A DNA stretch of 64,000 nt from Bartonella alsatica (GCF_013388295.1 NZ_CP058235.1:1466001-1530000); one strand, 5' to 3'; numbered from the stretch's first letter, positions 30,352-41,277 are shown. The notes: a model not told the origin generated them from the sequence alone. A program made the numbers and translations.

Positions 30352-31089
30352 ATGTTTAAATTAACAGGTCGTAAAGCTCTTGTGACGGGAGCATCTGGAG
30401 GAATTGGTGAGGCAATTGTGCGTTGCTTCCATGCGCAAGGAGCAATTGTTGGGCTCCATGGAACCCGTGAAGACAAGCTAAAGGAAGTAGCTGCAGATTT
30501 GGGACAAAATGTTTTTATATTTCCAGCTAATCTTTCTAAGCGTCAATCAATTAAGCAATTAGCTGAAGCAGCGGAAAAAGAAATGGGTGGTGTAGACATT
30601 CTAGTTAATAATGCTGGAATCACTCGAGATGGTCTCTTTGTACGTATGCAGGATCAAGACTGGGATGATGTTTTAGCTGTTAACCTAACAGCTGTTTCTA
30701 CTTTAACACGTGCATTGACACATTCTATGATGCGGCGTCGCTATGGAAGGATTATTAATATAACATCTGTTGTTGGCGTTGTCGGAAATCCTGGACAAAC
30801 GAATTATTGCGCTGCAAAAGCTGGTTTGATAGGCTTTTCTAAAGCATTGGCGCAAGAAATTGCTTCACGAAACATTACTGTCAATTGTATTGCTCCAGGA
30901 TTCATTAAGTCTGCAATGACCGACAAACTTAACGAAAAGCAAAAAGAAACCATTATGACGGCGATTCCAATGAAGCGTATGGGAATAGGGGAAGAAATAG
31001 CTTTTGCTGCTGTTTATTTAGCAAGCGATGAAGCATCATATGTGACAGGTCAAACACTACACGTCAATGGGGGGATGGCAATGATCTGA
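30352..31089 (+). CDS. fabG: 3-oxoacyl-[acyl-carrier-protein] reductase
   Basis: FabG reduces beta-ketoacyl-ACP with NADPH. The 245 aa SDR protein has the cofactor motif TGASGGIGE, the NNAG motif, catalytic Ser in NITSVVGVVG, and YCAAK for the Tyr and Lys. The N-terminus and overall sequence fit the fab-cluster FabG rather than the general SDR at 19.5 kb. It follows fabD by 19 bases with an AAGGAG ribosome binding site. Confidence 0.95.
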   Translation: MFKLTGRKALVTGASGGIGEAIVRCFHAQGAIVGLHGTREDKLKEVAADLGQNVFIFPANLSKRQSIKQLAEAAEKEMGGVDILVNNAGITRDGLFVRMQDQDWDDVLAVNLTAVSTLTRALTHSMMRRRYGRIINITSVVGVVGNPGQTNYCAAKAGLIGFSKALAQEIASRNITVNCIAPGFIKSAMTDKLNEKQKETIMTAIPMKRMGIGEEIAFAAVYLASDEASYVTGQTLHVNGGMAMI

Positions 31090-31327
31090 GTATTTGCTTT
31101 ATTCCACATTGATTTATAAGTCGTATTATTTTAGATAGTAACGAATGAAATGGAAAGATGCATCCATTTCTTTAATTTATGGGTTAGCCAATTTATATCG
31201 GAGAGTCAGATTATAGGAAATGTTCACGGAATGTTTTACTTTAGAAGTAATCCATCTATTGCTTGATTAGAGGACCCGATATAGCTAACAAAATTATAGG
31301 AAAATAATTAAATTCGAGGATTTCATT

Positions 31328-31564
31328 ATGAGTGATACAGTAGAGCGCGTTAAAAAAATTATCGTGGAGCATCTTGGTGTTAATGCAGATAAGGTTGTAG
31401 AAAATGCAAGCTTTATCGATGATCTAGGAGCAGATAGCCTTGATACGGTTGAGCTTGTTATGGCTTTTGAAGAAGAATTTGGTATAGAAATTCCAGATGA
31501 AGCTGCTGAAACAATTTTTACAGTTGGTGATGCAGTAAAGTTTATCGATAAAGCTTCTGCCTAA
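31328..31564 (+). CDS. acpP: Acyl carrier protein
   Basis: AcpP carries growing acyl chains on a 4'-phosphopantetheine arm. The 78 aa acidic protein has the attachment Ser37 in [18 protein letters not shown]. It is separated from fabG by about 240 bases, a gap that should hold its own strong promoter, and is followed by a terminator hairpin. AcpS, which activates it, is encoded at 3.9 kb. Confidence 0.97.
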   Translation: MSDTVERVKKIIVEHLGVNADKVVENASFIDDLGADSLDTVELVMAFEEEFGIEIPDEAAETIFTVGDAVKFIDKASA

Positions 31565-31570
31565 TAATTG

Positions 31571-31606
31571 AAAGGCAAAAGTGTAAAATGCTTTTGCTTT
31601 TATTTG
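31571..31606 (+). terminator. Intrinsic terminator after acpP
   Basis: Arms 31571-31581 and 31591-31601 form an 11-base-pair stem (one G-T wobble) with a nine-base loop, running into a T-rich tail. It begins seven bases after the acpP stop and would make acpP a short separate message, with partial readthrough possible to fabF. Confidence 0.65.
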
Positions 31607-31664
31607 AGGGACTATTTTAAGAATAGAACGTTGAGAGGTGAATCTCAATTCAAGGTTAGAAGTT

Positions 31665-32927
31665 ATGAGACGTGTTGTTGTTACTGGTTTAGGGTTGGTA
31701 TCTCCATTAGCTGGTAGTGTTGAATATAGTTGGAAACGCCTTCTTGAGGGAAAAAGTGGTGTTCGACGCATCACTGAATTTGATGTATCTGATTTGTCAT
31801 GCCAGATCGCTGCTCGTATTCCTTTGGGAGATGGAACAGATGGTACATATAATGCTGATTTGTATATGGATCCCAAGGAACAGCGTAAGGTTGATGCATT
31901 TATTGTTTATGCAATGGCTGCTGCTGGACAAGCACTTTCAGATGCTGAATGGTTTCCAAAGAGTGATGAAGATCAGATTTGCACAGGTGTATTAATTGGT
32001 TCGGGGATTGGTGGTATTGAAGGGATTGTTGAGGCTGGCGATACACTTCGTGATAAAGGTCCACGGCGTGTTTCTCCTTTTTTTATTCCAGGACGTTTAA
32101 TTAATCTTGCTTCTGGTTATGTTTCTATTAAGTACGGTTTGCGCGGTCCCAATCATTCGGTTGTAACGGCTTGTTCTACAGGTGCGCATGCAATTGGGGA
32201 TGCGGCGCGTTTGATTGCATTGGGTGATGCAGATGTAATGGTGGCAGGCGGCACTGAATCTCCGATAAATCGAATATCTCTTGCTGGTTTTTCTGCTTGT
32301 AGAGCTCTTTCTACTTGTCGTAATGATGATCCTGAACGAGCATCACGTCCTTATGATACTGATCGTGATGGTTTTGTGATGGGGGAGGGAGCTGCGGTTG
32401 TCATTTTAGAAGAACTTGAACATGCAAAAAAACGCGGTGCTCGTATTTATGCTGAGATTATTGGCTATGGTTTATCTGGTGATGCTTACCACATTACTGC
32501 GCCTTCAGAGAGTGGTGAAGGTGCACAGCGTAGTATGATGGCTGCTCTTAAGCGTGCGCAAGTGAATGTAAGCGATATTGATTATATTAATGCTCATGGA
32601 ACTTCAACGATGGCCGATGTCATAGAGTTGGTGGCTGTTGAGCGTGTTTTAGGTCATTATGCGTCACAAGTATCTATGTCATCAACAAAATCGTCTGTGG
32701 GGCATTTACTTGGCGCAGCTGGTGCTGCTGAGGCTATTTTTTGTATTTTAGCTATACGAGATAATATTGCTCCAGCTACACTTAATCTTGATAATCCCTC
32801 AATTGAAACGAAAATTGATCTTGTTCCGCATAAACCGCGCGAACGAAGGATTGATACGATTCTTTCCAATTCCTTTGGGTTTGGTGGAACAAATGCGTCT
32901 TTGGTTATGCGGCGTTTTGGAGAGTAA
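31665..32927 (+). CDS. fabF: 3-oxoacyl-[acyl-carrier-protein] synthase II
   Basis: FabF elongates acyl-ACP by condensation with malonyl-ACP. The 420 aa protein has the catalytic triad: Cys170 in VVTACSTGAHA, His311 in NAHGTST, and His347 in SSVGHLLGAAGA. ATG 31665 (MRRVVVTGLGLVSP) gives the normal family N-terminus; the open frame from GTG 31638 adds nine residues. It lies between acpP and mltG. Confidence 0.95.
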   Translation: MRRVVVTGLGLVSPLAGSVEYSWKRLLEGKSGVRRITEFDVSDLSCQIAARIPLGDGTDGTYNADLYMDPKEQRKVDAFIVYAMAAAGQALSDAEWFPKSDEDQICTGVLIGSGIGGIEGIVEAGDTLRDKGPRRVSPFFIPGRLINLASGYVSIKYGLRGPNHSVVTACSTGAHAIGDAARLIALGDADVMVAGGTESPINRISLAGFSACRALSTCRNDDPERASRPYDTDRDGFVMGEGAAVVILEELEHAKKRGARIYAEIIGYGLSGDAYHITAPSESGEGAQRSMMAALKRAQVNVSDIDYINAHGTSTMADVIELVAVERVLGHYASQVSMSSTKSSVGHLLGAAGAAEAIFCILAIRDNIAPATLNLDNPSIETKIDLVPHKPRERRIDTILSNSFGFGGTNASLVMRRFGE

Positions 32928-33041
32928 TAATTATTTTTATTTGTTCTTCTGTTTCTGAGTTTTCTACTTTATTATAAAATTATAAGCGTTGAAGTGAGGA
33001 ATTATAGTTGTAAAACCTAAAAGTTGCTGAGGGTGATAGTT

Positions 33042-34151
33042 ATGTCCGATGTGAAAAATGAAAATCCACTAGCGGACGTAGATGATATCTCTTCGAATCA
33101 TATGGTAAATAATAATGGTGTGTTAGCACTTAAGAAACGAAAGAAGTCATTTATCGTACGTAATCCGTTGGTTATTCTCGGTCATTTTTTTCTGATGCTG
33201 ATTGTGGTTATTATTTTGGCCATAAGTATTCCTCTTTATATTGGAAAAAGTATTTTTGAAGGAAAGGGGATGGCTGAGGAGGAGCAAGTTGTTCTTATTT
33301 ATCCTGGAACAGGTATTCGTGAAATTGCTTCACTACTTGAAAAACGTGGTCTCATTCGATCATCTGACGTTTTTGTTTATGGAGTTGGTTATCATCAAAA
33401 AACAACACATCTTAAGGCTGGTGAATATTTAATTCCAGCACACGCCTCGATGCGGGATATTATGGATATCCTTGTGAAAGGCAAATCTATTGAATATACG
33501 TTTACAGTACCGGAAGGTTTGACGGTTCAACAAGTTTTCGATCGATTAGCTGCTAATAAAATTTTAATTGGGGATCTTCCAAAAGTTTTGCCTCCAGAAG
33601 GCAGTTTGATGACGGATACTGTTCATTTTATTCGAGGAACAACGCGTAAAGAAATTATAAACAGATTGCGCAAAGGACAGGAAAAATTAATTCATGCTAT
33701 ATGGGCTACGCGCTCACCTGATTTACCAATAAAATCCATCGACGAATTTGTCATATTGGCATCAATTGTTGAAAAAGAAACAGGAATTGCAGCAGAAAGA
33801 CCCAAAGTTGCTGCAGTGTTTTATAACCGTCTTGCAAAACGTATGCGCCTTCAATCTGATCCAACGGTAATTTATGGTCTCTTTGGTGGAAGAGGATTGC
33901 CTTCAGGCCGTGCAATTTACCGTTCAGATCTTGAGAAGGAAACACCATATAATACTTATAAAATTGATGGTTTACCACCAACAGCTATTGCAAATCCAGG
34001 CCGAGATTCTTTGAAAGCCGTGGCGCATTCACCAAGAAGTGATGTGCTCTATTTTGTAGCTGATGGTTCTGGAGGGCATGTTTTTTCTAGAACTTTAGAG
34101 GAACATAATATAAATGTGCGCAAATGGCGTGCATTAAAAGCAACCCATTGA
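33042..34151 (+). CDS. mltG: Endolytic peptidoglycan transglycosylase MltG
   Basis: MltG (YceG) is an inner-membrane lytic transglycosylase thought to cut nascent glycan strands and so end their growth. The 369 aa protein has one membrane segment (about residues 45-70, VILGHFFLMLIVVIILAISIPLY), then the YceG domain with the conserved ASIVEKETG (catalytic Glu), VAAVFYNRL and MRLQSDPTVIYG, and near the end NPGRDSLKAVAHSP. ATG 33042 has GAGGGTG upstream. Its place after fabF matches the rhizobial order. Confidence 0.92.
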   Translation: MSDVKNENPLADVDDISSNHMVNNNGVLALKKRKKSFIVRNPLVILGHFFLMLIVVIILAISIPLYIGKSIFEGKGMAEEEQVVLIYPGTGIREIASLLEKRGLIRSSDVFVYGVGYHQKTTHLKAGEYLIPAHASMRDIMDILVKGKSIEYTFTVPEGLTVQQVFDRLAANKILIGDLPKVLPPEGSLMTDTVHFIRGTTRKEIINRLRKGQEKLIHAIWATRSPDLPIKSIDEFVILASIVEKETGIAAERPKVAAVFYNRLAKRMRLQSDPTVIYGLFGGRGLPSGRAIYRSDLEKETPYNTYKIDGLPPTAIANPGRDSLKAVAHSPRSDVLYFVADGSGGHVFSRTLEEHNINVRKWRALKATH

Positions 34152-34208
34152 TTTTGAGGAACTGTAGAAAATCTATTATTGAAGTTTTGAAGAAAGTAAA
34201 ACAGTAAG

Positions 34209-34874
34209 ATGATATTCTTTGAGGAAGAATTGTGTGCTAAAAAAAGAAATCAACGACGCGGTTTTTTATTTATTCTCTCTTCACCTTCAGGAGCTGGCAA
34301 ATCAACTATTTCACGGTTACTTTTGAAAGATGGGCAATTAGAACTCTCTATAAGTATGACGACACGGCAAAAACGTCCTAGTGAAGTAGATGGCCTTCAT
34401 TATCATTTTATTTCAAAGAAAGAGTTTGAACGCAAGCGTGATGGTGATGAGTTTATTGAATGGGCACAGGTTCATGGAAATTATTACGGAACTTTACGTG
34501 AAAGCGTTGAAAATGTGTTGAGTGCTGGTCGAGACATGTTATTCGATATTGATTATCAAGGCACTGAACAGCTACAAAAAAAGATGCCAGGTGATACTGT
34601 ATCTGTTTTTATTCTTCCACCATCAATGAAAGAGCTCATTTCGCGTTTAAATTGTCGAGCAGAAGATAGCCAGGATATCATCAATTTACGATTGAAAAAT
34701 GCACGAATGGAAATGCAACATTGGCATTCTTACGATTATATTGTCATTAATGAGGATTTAAATCAGTCCATCTTGCTTATTAAATCGATTTATTTAGCTG
34801 AAACAGCAAAACGTGAGCGATGTTCTTTTCTTGAATCTTTTATTGATGGGCTTATTGCTGAAAAGATTGGATAA
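34209..34874 (+). CDS. gmk: Guanylate kinase
   Basis: Gmk phosphorylates GMP to GDP. The 221 aa protein has the P-loop [10 protein letters not shown] (about 24-33), then [19 protein letters not shown] for GMP binding, [14 protein letters not shown], and a lid-region Arg stretch. The start is uncertain: ATG 34209 has a weak ribosome binding site, while a TTG at 34230 follows GAGGAAGAA closely. It is convergent with rsmA. In many rhizobia a yicC gene lies between mltG and gmk; here only 57 bases do. Confidence 0.92.
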   Translation: MIFFEEELCAKKRNQRRGFLFILSSPSGAGKSTISRLLLKDGQLELSISMTTRQKRPSEVDGLHYHFISKKEFERKRDGDEFIEWAQVHGNYYGTLRESVENVLSAGRDMLFDIDYQGTEQLQKKMPGDTVSVFILPPSMKELISRLNCRAEDSQDIINLRLKNARMEMQHWHSYDYIVINEDLNQSILLIKSIYLAETAKRERCSFLESFIDGLIAEKIG

Positions 34875-34921
34875 TGTCTTTATTGTTTTGAAAAAGAGTA
34901 ATAAGTCAAAAGTTATGTTTT

Positions 34922-35752
34922 TTAGATCACCAAATTAGTTAACGTCACAAATTCGGAAATTGAAAGTGTTTCAGCACGGCGTGTTCCATCGATCCCAGCT
35001 TTTTCTAAAAGCATTTCACCTCCAAGAGTTTTAAAGTTTTGACGAAGCATTTTTCGTCTTTGTCCAAAAGCGGTTTTTGTTATAAAGCTTAATTTTTTTG
35101 CGGAGCAGGTAAGAGGTTGCGGTCGAGGAATGATATGAACAACGGAAGAGGTTATTTGAGGAACTGGTGTGAAGGCTTGAGGAGGCACATCAAAAGCAAT
35201 TTTAGCAATAGTACGCCAGCCAGTTAAGACACTAAGGCGTCCATAGTGGGCAGATCGAGGCTTAGCAGTAATACGTTTTGCAACTTCACGCTGAAACATC
35301 AATGTCATTGATTCATAAAAAGGAGGCCATGGTTCAGCCAACAGCCAATTTAATAAGAGTTGTGTTCCGATATTATAGGGAAGATTTGCAATAATGCGTG
35401 GTTTTTCTGGAGATATTTCAAAAAGTTTTGAAAAATTTTGCTGCATCGCATCATTACAAATAACTTTTAATTTTTTTGGGTAGTGTTTTTCTATTTCTAA
35501 GAGAGCTGGTATAAAACGCTCATCACGTTCTATCGCTATTACTGTGGCACCCTTTGCAAGTAAGGCACGTGTCAAACCTCCAGGGCCTGGACCTACTTCA
35601 ATAACAGGTTTTCCTTCTAGATTTCCTGCTTGAAGAGCGATTTTAGATGTCAAATTGAGATCAAAAAGGAAATTTTGTCCCAATGATTTATGAGCTTGCA
35701 ATCCATACATATCAATAACCTCACGCAGAGGAGGTAAATTATCTATTGGCAT
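34922..35752 (-). CDS. rsmA: 16S rRNA (adenine1518/1519-N6)-dimethyltransferase
   Basis: RsmA (KsgA) dimethylates two adenines in the 3'-terminal loop of 16S rRNA. The 276 aa protein has [13 protein letters not shown], the S-adenosylmethionine motif [14 protein letters not shown], the acidic second motif AIERDERF, and the catalytic NLPYNIG. The start overlaps the end of pdxA by ten bases. It is the last gene of the lptF-lptG-lptD-surA-pdxA-rsmA run. Confidence 0.95.
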   Translation of the reverse strand: MPIDNLPPLREVIDMYGLQAHKSLGQNFLFDLNLTSKIALQAGNLEGKPVIEVGPGPGGLTRALLAKGATVIAIERDERFIPALLEIEKHYPKKLKVICNDAMQQNFSKLFEISPEKPRIIANLPYNIGTQLLLNWLLAEPWPPFYESMTLMFQREVAKRITAKPRSAHYGRLSVLTGWRTIAKIAFDVPPQAFTPVPQITSSVVHIIPRPQPLTCSAKKLSFITKTAFGQRRKMLRQNFKTLGGEMLLEKAGIDGTRRAETLSISEFVTLTNLVI

Positions 35753-36756
35753 GATATCAAACTATTTTCTGCAAGGTAGTTTGCAAGTTTAAGGGCAGCA
35801 ATAAAACTTTTTGGAGAAGCTATCCCTTTATCAGCAATATCAAAAGCAGTTCCATGATCTGGAGAAGTGCGAATAAAAGGTAACCCTAACGTGACATTAA
35901 CAGTGGAGTTAAAGTCTAATGTTTTTACAGGAATAAGGGCTTGATCATGATACATGCAAAGAGCAACATCATATATTTTTCTTGTTCTTTCATGGAACAT
36001 TGTATCAGCAGGCAATGGACCTACAATATTAAGACCTTTCTTTTTAAGATATTCAATAGCAGGAGTAATAATTTCAATATCTTCTTTCCCCATTGCACCT
36101 TTTTCTCCAGCATGAGGATTAAGTCCAGCAACAGCTAGTCGGGGTGAAGTTATTTTAAATCGCTTTCTTAAATCGTGTTCAGTAATGAGCGCCGTTTGAA
36201 TGATTAAATGACGTGTGAGCTGTAAAGGAACTTCCTTGAATGGAACATGAACAGTAATGGGTACCGTTTTTAAACGAGGACCGGATAACATCATTACTGG
36301 ATGATAACATTTATTGGAGGTTTGATGGGCCAAATCAGCTAAAAATTCTGTATGACCTGGAAATTTAAATCCGGCATCGTAAAGATTCTTTTTGGCAATA
36401 GGACAAGTAACCAATGCAGATGCATGCCCACTTTGAATCAATTGAACACTGCGTTTAATGGCCTCAATTATTCCAGCAGTATTTTGGGGAGAAGGTAGAC
36501 CTCGTTGATCACTTTGTCGATTTTCTAATGGTATTATGGGAAGAGCGGTTTGAAAGTTTTTTATAGGATTATTGATGAAGACAGACTCTACTTCAACGTC
36601 TATCTGTAAAAAACGAGCACACGAGCAAATAATATCTGGATCAGCAAGCAGAACAAAAGGTGGAACCTGATGAGTAACACGCAAACTCCACGCTTTTATA
36701 GCTATTTCAGGACCAATTCCGGCAGGATCACCACCACTAACAACAAGTACAGCCAT
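35743..36756 (-). CDS. pdxA: 4-hydroxythreonine-4-phosphate dehydrogenase
   Basis: PdxA acts in pyridoxal phosphate synthesis. The 337 aa protein has the N-terminal [45 protein letters not shown], the metal-binding His region [11 protein letters not shown], and [13 protein letters not shown]. The start overlaps the surA stop by one base. The surA-pdxA-rsmA linkage is the same as in E. coli. Confidence 0.95.
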   Translation of the reverse strand: MAVLVVSGGDPAGIGPEIAIKAWSLRVTHQVPPFVLLADPDIICSCARFLQIDVEVESVFINNPIKNFQTALPIIPLENRQSDQRGLPSPQNTAGIIEAIKRSVQLIQSGHASALVTCPIAKKNLYDAGFKFPGHTEFLADLAHQTSNKCYHPVMMLSGPRLKTVPITVHVPFKEVPLQLTRHLIIQTALITEHDLRKRFKITSPRLAVAGLNPHAGEKGAMGKEDIEIITPAIEYLKKKGLNIVGPLPADTMFHERTRKIYDVALCMYHDQALIPVKTLDFNSTVNVTLGLPFIRTSPDHGTAFDIADKGIASPKSFIAALKLANYLAENSLISCQ

Positions 36757-37730
36757 TATGAGTTTTGAATACGCGCTATCTGACGCAATTCTTCTAAATA
36801 CTTTTCACTTAATTTTTCAAGTGACTGAGAATTTTTTTGCTTATTATCTTGAATGGAAAATATCAGCCGAGCAACATAATCATCAGAAACTCTTTTTATT
36901 TTGCAGACAGCAAGCGCTTCAATCCCATCAGATGTCTCTTGAAATCGAGTCATTTTTCCGGCAGGTGTTGCGAGGATATCTTGTTCCCATGCACTAGGAA
37001 GTTGGGGCTCGAGAAATTTTCCTAAATGACGGATAGTAACATCTAAAATACCGCTTGCTTGCTTTTGGGAGTTAGCACATCCCTGAAAATGAGCGCGAAA
37101 ATTGTTTGCTTCTCTCTGACGTTTTTCAAAAATTTCTGAACGCCGGTGTGCAGGAATGACAAAAATAATTCGCTGTAGTGTATATTGATTAGTTGAAGGT
37201 TTTACGCCACCATTTTTTAATATTCTGCGCACGGCTTCTTGTTCAGTAATCATACTCATTTCAGCTTGATAACGCGCATGAACAAGACGACCCCATCCTA
37301 TTTGTCCACGGATGTAATTTTTAAAGTGTTGCACTGTGATATCATTTTGAGTCAGAATTTGATTAAGCTGATCAATTGTCATATTATTTTGCGTTGCAAA
37401 ATTCTCAAAAGCGCTCTCAACTTCACTATTGCTCACTTCAATATTCCGGCGCTTTATTTCAGTATCTTTAAGAGCCTCATTGATGAGCTCATTTTTAGCT
37501 TGCTCAACAAGATTGCCCTGCTTTTGTTGCAATTTGAGGAAAGCAGCGCGCCTTTGAATATCGTAATTTGTGATAGGATTACCATTGACTGTAATAACAA
37601 TGGCAGTTTGTGCAAAGACCGGTGAAATTAAAAATTCATTTACCAGCAGGTTATTTACATTCAAAGATGCAACACAAGATAAGGCAAGAATACACTTTTT
37701 CAATTTATTCATGTAAATAGACCTTCGCAT
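36756..37730 (-). CDS. surA: SurA-like periplasmic chaperone
   Basis: SurA escorts outer-membrane proteins, including LptD, across the periplasm. The protein (324 aa from 37730, or 318 aa from the second ATG at 37712) has a signal peptide ending near ISPVFAQ, then ITVNGNPITNYDIQRRAAFL, the typical SurA N-terminal chaperone start, and a later rotamase-like part (YTLQRIIFVIPAHRR to DGIEALAVCKIKRVSDD). It is shorter than E. coli SurA (about 430 aa) and has room for only one rotamase-like domain, as is usual for rhizobial versions. It lies directly after its likely client gene lptD. Confidence 0.82.
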   Translation of the reverse strand: MRRSIYMNKLKKCILALSCVASLNVNNLLVNEFLISPVFAQTAIVITVNGNPITNYDIQRRAAFLKLQQKQGNLVEQAKNELINEALKDTEIKRRNIEVSNSEVESAFENFATQNNMTIDQLNQILTQNDITVQHFKNYIRGQIGWGRLVHARYQAEMSMITEQEAVRRILKNGGVKPSTNQYTLQRIIFVIPAHRRSEIFEKRQREANNFRAHFQGCANSQKQASGILDVTIRHLGKFLEPQLPSAWEQDILATPAGKMTRFQETSDGIEALAVCKIKRVSDDYVARLIFSIQDNKQKNSQSLEKLSEKYLEELRQIARIQNS

Positions 37731-37824
37731 TGTTATTTAATTTTTTCAACTAGCATAAAATATACGTTTTTTTTCATAAAAACAATGATAAGTTAAATTG
37801 CCTATAATATTCTTTTTATGAATA

Positions 37825-40185
37825 TCAGTTTATCTTTTTTCCAATATCTGCAATTGTACGCAGTGAAAGAGAGAAATTAAAGTTTTGCAAAGGTGTCTTT
37901 TTTCCTGGGTCAGTTATCTGCTGATAACCGAGTGTTAGTCCAAAACATTCATCTATATAGTTCAAGCTAATTCCTCGTTTTATGAATGTGTTGGATACTA
38001 GATCATAACTGGCATTGCTGTTAACAGACCAATAGTTAGCTAATTTAATATCCGTTTGAAAAGAAATTTCTTGGCGCTCTTGTGGATATTCATAATTGGG
38101 TTGACTTGCTATGTAAGCATATTGTACAGCTACCCCGAAATTTTTCCATTTCTGTGATGCTTCAATTTCGCTGCGGCGTATTTTCCCTGTTTTTTTATCA
38201 AAACGTCCACGGGATTCTAGGGAAAAACCATTCTTGTGGTTTGCACTAAAAAGTGCAACATAGTCTGAACGTGTTGCTTCAAGGCTGGAATGAATACCTA
38301 CATTAGCAAAATCTTTTTCTGCAAAAGAATTTTTGCCTGCAAGATGAAAAGATTGTCCCAAAAGGCTATAAAAAGACCAATTACTGTTAAAATTTCCAGA
38401 ATATCTTAAACCGATATTAGCTCTTGTTCCACCTTCTATGCGGTCATAACCAGAAAACTTATCACGTTGAAAAAGGGTATTTGCATCAAATATGAAGCTT
38501 TGCGCATCTTCATTCGGGATTTGTCCGATATATCGTTCATTATTGCGTATAAAAATTTGTGCGATCGGTTCCACAATATGTGTAGAATTTCCCAATGTAA
38601 TGAGCAAAGGATACCGTAATTCTAAACCAGCAGTTGCCATACCCCGAAATGCTGAGCTACGAAGAGTAGATAAGAAGTCATTCATTATATGAGCAGTATT
38701 GTTTTTGTGCACATTTGTTGTAAGGATATCAGTACGTAAAGAGAGAAGAGGGGTTAATATGAATCCATTGCGCATGTTAAAGCGCTTTTTCCACTCTAGC
38801 TCGTTTGTTAAACGGAAATTATTTCCAGCAATACCAGAAATCTTAGCAGCATTGAGAGGGGTTTCATTCCAGTCAGTAGAACTAAAGTCAGTATGACGAC
38901 GATAAATTAATTGGATATTGCTATGAAAAGTAAGTTCTCCATTATAAATTGGTTCATTTTGAGTAAAAAAGTAATCAATCCGAGGGAGAACAAATGCTTG
39001 CCGGGAGTGACGTTCATAGAGATCATTCAATATAAAATCTTGAATTTTGAAATGGTAAAAACGCATATCAAAATAGTTTTTCTCTGCAAGACCATTCAAA
39101 AAAATCTGAGAAAGTTGTGTAGGATTGTTATAATTTTCGAGTTTATAAGCACGGCTGAAATATCGATCAGACTGTGCAAGAATATCCCATCCATAAGTCC
39201 AGCGTGAGTTAATACGAAAATTACCCTTGGTTGCTAGCATATAACGATTTCTATGTTGTGCATCAATTGTATCATTATCAAAATTATGCGGTTTCATTTG
39301 ATATATATGTGCAAAACGTATGTTATAACTGCCTGATTTAAAACGTTGACGCCATTCACCTTCAGTTAAAAGCCCTTGTTGGGTATAGACAGTAGAAGAA
39401 AGTGTAAAATCATAATGAGGTGCAAGATTCCAAAAGTAAGAATTTTTTATACCCATACCGAGATAGTCGGCATAAAAAAAATGAGGAGTAAGGAAACCGT
39501 TAGCACGTTTCACAGTTGGATCGTTAAGCTCAAAAGTTGGAAATTGTAGAATCGGTACACCAAAAACTTGAAAATAGCTGTTTTCAAAACGAATTTTTTT
39601 GGTAACGCTATTCCATATGATCTTTCTTGCTTTAATCTTCCAGAGGACTTCTTTATCTGGTTTATAAGAGCAAGGTTCACAAGCTGTGTAGGTGGCATTA
39701 TCGAAGATTGTTATTTTGCTGTTGCTGCGTATAGCTCTTGCGGCTGCAAAATGGACATTATTAGCGGTATCAATGCGTAAGGCATTTACGAATCCTTCGC
39801 CGAAATCTTTAGTCATATCAATTTGGTTAGAATATATTTTATTACCATCTTTTTGAACGACTTCAACATTTCCTTGTGCTATGATCCGCCCTGTTTTTTG
39901 ATTATAGGTAACTTTTTGGGCGATGACTTTATTGCCATCATATTCGATTTGGACATTACCTTGTGCAGAAACAGTATTTTTATCATGATTATAGATGAGT
40001 TCATCTGCAGAAAGCAAGAGAGAATTTACCGGATTTGGGATATGGTTTTTGGAAAAAAAAGTAGGATTTTTGGCTGCTGCAGAAGAACAAAATAAAGATA
40101 TACCCAAAACACAGCCCATAATGCTTTTAAAGGTAAGTACGTTTAATTCTGTCAAGATCACTCGCTTACTTATTGATGCTTTCAC
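37825..40185 (-). CDS. lptD: LPS-assembly outer membrane protein LptD
   Basis: LptD forms, with LptE, the outer-membrane pore that places LPS on the cell surface. The 786 aa protein has a signal peptide (ending near CSSAAA), an N-terminal OstA/LptA-like domain (SADELIYNHDKNTVSAQGNVQIEYDG), and a long C-terminal beta-barrel rich in aromatic residues. The start is a GTG at 40185 with AGGATGG upstream; it begins next to the lptG stop. The position between lptG and surA is the standard rhizobial order. Confidence 0.92.
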   Translation of the reverse strand: MKASISKRVILTELNVLTFKSIMGCVLGISLFCSSAAAKNPTFFSKNHIPNPVNSLLLSADELIYNHDKNTVSAQGNVQIEYDGNKVIAQKVTYNQKTGRIIAQGNVEVVQKDGNKIYSNQIDMTKDFGEGFVNALRIDTANNVHFAAARAIRSNSKITIFDNATYTACEPCSYKPDKEVLWKIKARKIIWNSVTKKIRFENSYFQVFGVPILQFPTFELNDPTVKRANGFLTPHFFYADYLGMGIKNSYFWNLAPHYDFTLSSTVYTQQGLLTEGEWRQRFKSGSYNIRFAHIYQMKPHNFDNDTIDAQHRNRYMLATKGNFRINSRWTYGWDILAQSDRYFSRAYKLENYNNPTQLSQIFLNGLAEKNYFDMRFYHFKIQDFILNDLYERHSRQAFVLPRIDYFFTQNEPIYNGELTFHSNIQLIYRRHTDFSSTDWNETPLNAAKISGIAGNNFRLTNELEWKKRFNMRNGFILTPLLSLRTDILTTNVHKNNTAHIMNDFLSTLRSSAFRGMATAGLELRYPLLITLGNSTHIVEPIAQIFIRNNERYIGQIPNEDAQSFIFDANTLFQRDKFSGYDRIEGGTRANIGLRYSGNFNSNWSFYSLLGQSFHLAGKNSFAEKDFANVGIHSSLEATRSDYVALFSANHKNGFSLESRGRFDKKTGKIRRSEIEASQKWKNFGVAVQYAYIASQPNYEYPQERQEISFQTDIKLANYWSVNSNASYDLVSNTFIKRGISLNYIDECFGLTLGYQQITDPGKKTPLQNFNFSLSLRTIADIGKKIN

Positions 40186-41277
40186 TTAGCCATCCTCTTT
40201 ATGCAATAAAAAAGAGATTCCCAAAAATAATGCAATAATAACTGGTGTCCAAGCTGCAATAATTGGTGGAATATATCCGGCGTTACCAAAGGTCTGAACG
40301 AGTACGGAAATAATATAAAGCACGAATCCTGCTAGTACACCACCAAGAATCAACATTCCAGATTGTCCAAAGCGTGTGAAGTTTAAAGAAACAGTTGCTG
40401 CAAGGAGAGTCATTGACACAAGCAGAGCAGGTAATGCAATTAAGGATTGTAAATACATATCAAAATTATTCGCAGAATAGCCAAATGAACGTGCAATCAT
40501 AATTTTTTTTGGCAATTGGTAAAATGGGATAGTCGCTGGATTCACTAAACGTTCAGTTAAGAATTCAGGTTTTAGATTGGTTTTTATTTGAAATGTAGTA
40601 AACTTTTCAGGGGGCTGCCCTATTTTATAGATTGTTCCATTTGTTAACAGCCATGCGCCGTTTATCAGAGTTGCTTTTCTGGTGTTAATCCAATTTTTAA
40701 CTGTTGCATTATCATTGTATTGTACAAAGGTTGCGTTGATAAGAGAAAGCCCTTGATCGGTGATAGATTTAGCACCAATAGTCGTTCTAACTGAATTGGT
40801 ATGTTGTGTTAACCATGGGATACGCGTGTTATGAAGAGATATTAATGCATTGTTACTACGCCATTCAGTCATTATCTTTTCTGCTTGAGAAAATCCCCAT
40901 GCGGCAAGAGGGTTAATGAGAAAAATTGAAAATAACCCAAAAAGAAAAGCTCCTAAGCAAGCAGGCGTGAGAAATTGCCATGCAGATACGCCGATTGAGC
41001 GCGCTACAACAAGTTCAAATTTTCGATTAAGTGAGATTAGCATTACCATTGCAGAAAAGAGTGCAATAAAAGGAATGAGTTGTTGCATGATAAAAGGGAT
41101 GCGTAAAACGGAGATGGCAAAAGCATCTTTTGCGGTATAATGAGGAAGGTGGGATAGTCGACCAGAATTTTCTGTAAAGTCGATCAAGAGAGCAAGAATG
41201 AAAATACCCCCGAAAAAATAACAGGTTGTTTTAAGATAGCGTATAAAAAAGTATTGTCCAAGCGTCCATCCAATCAT
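40186..41277 (-). CDS. lptG: LPS export permease LptG
   Basis: LptG pairs with LptF as the membrane part of the LptBFG ABC transporter that extracts LPS from the inner membrane. The 363 aa YjgP/YjgQ-family protein has membrane segments at the N-terminus (YFFGGIFILALLI), the coupling region with NRKFELVVARSIGVSAWQFL, a large periplasmic middle part, and three C-terminal helices. Its start overlaps the lptF stop by four bases (ATGA). lptB is not in the window. Confidence 0.92.
   Translation of the reverse strand: MIGWTLGQYFFIRYLKTTCYFFGGIFILALLIDFTENSGRLSHLPHYTAKDAFAISVLRIPFIMQQLIPFIALFSAMVMLISLNRKFELVVARSIGVSAWQFLTPACLGAFLFGLFSIFLINPLAAWGFSQAEKIMTEWRSNNALISLHNTRIPWLTQHTNSVRTTIGAKSITDQGLSLINATFVQYNDNATVKNWINTRKATLINGAWLLTNGTIYKIGQPPEKFTTFQIKTNLKPEFLTERLVNPATIPFYQLPKKIMIARSFGYSANNFDMYLQSLIALPALLVSMTLLAATVSLNFTRFGQSGMLILGGVLAGFVLYIISVLVQTFGNAGYIPPIIAAWTPVIIALFLGISFLLHKEDG

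Noticed and set aside
38911-39207. Long plus-strand frame inside lptD
   Set aside because: Antisense to a clear outer-membrane protein gene; no family features.
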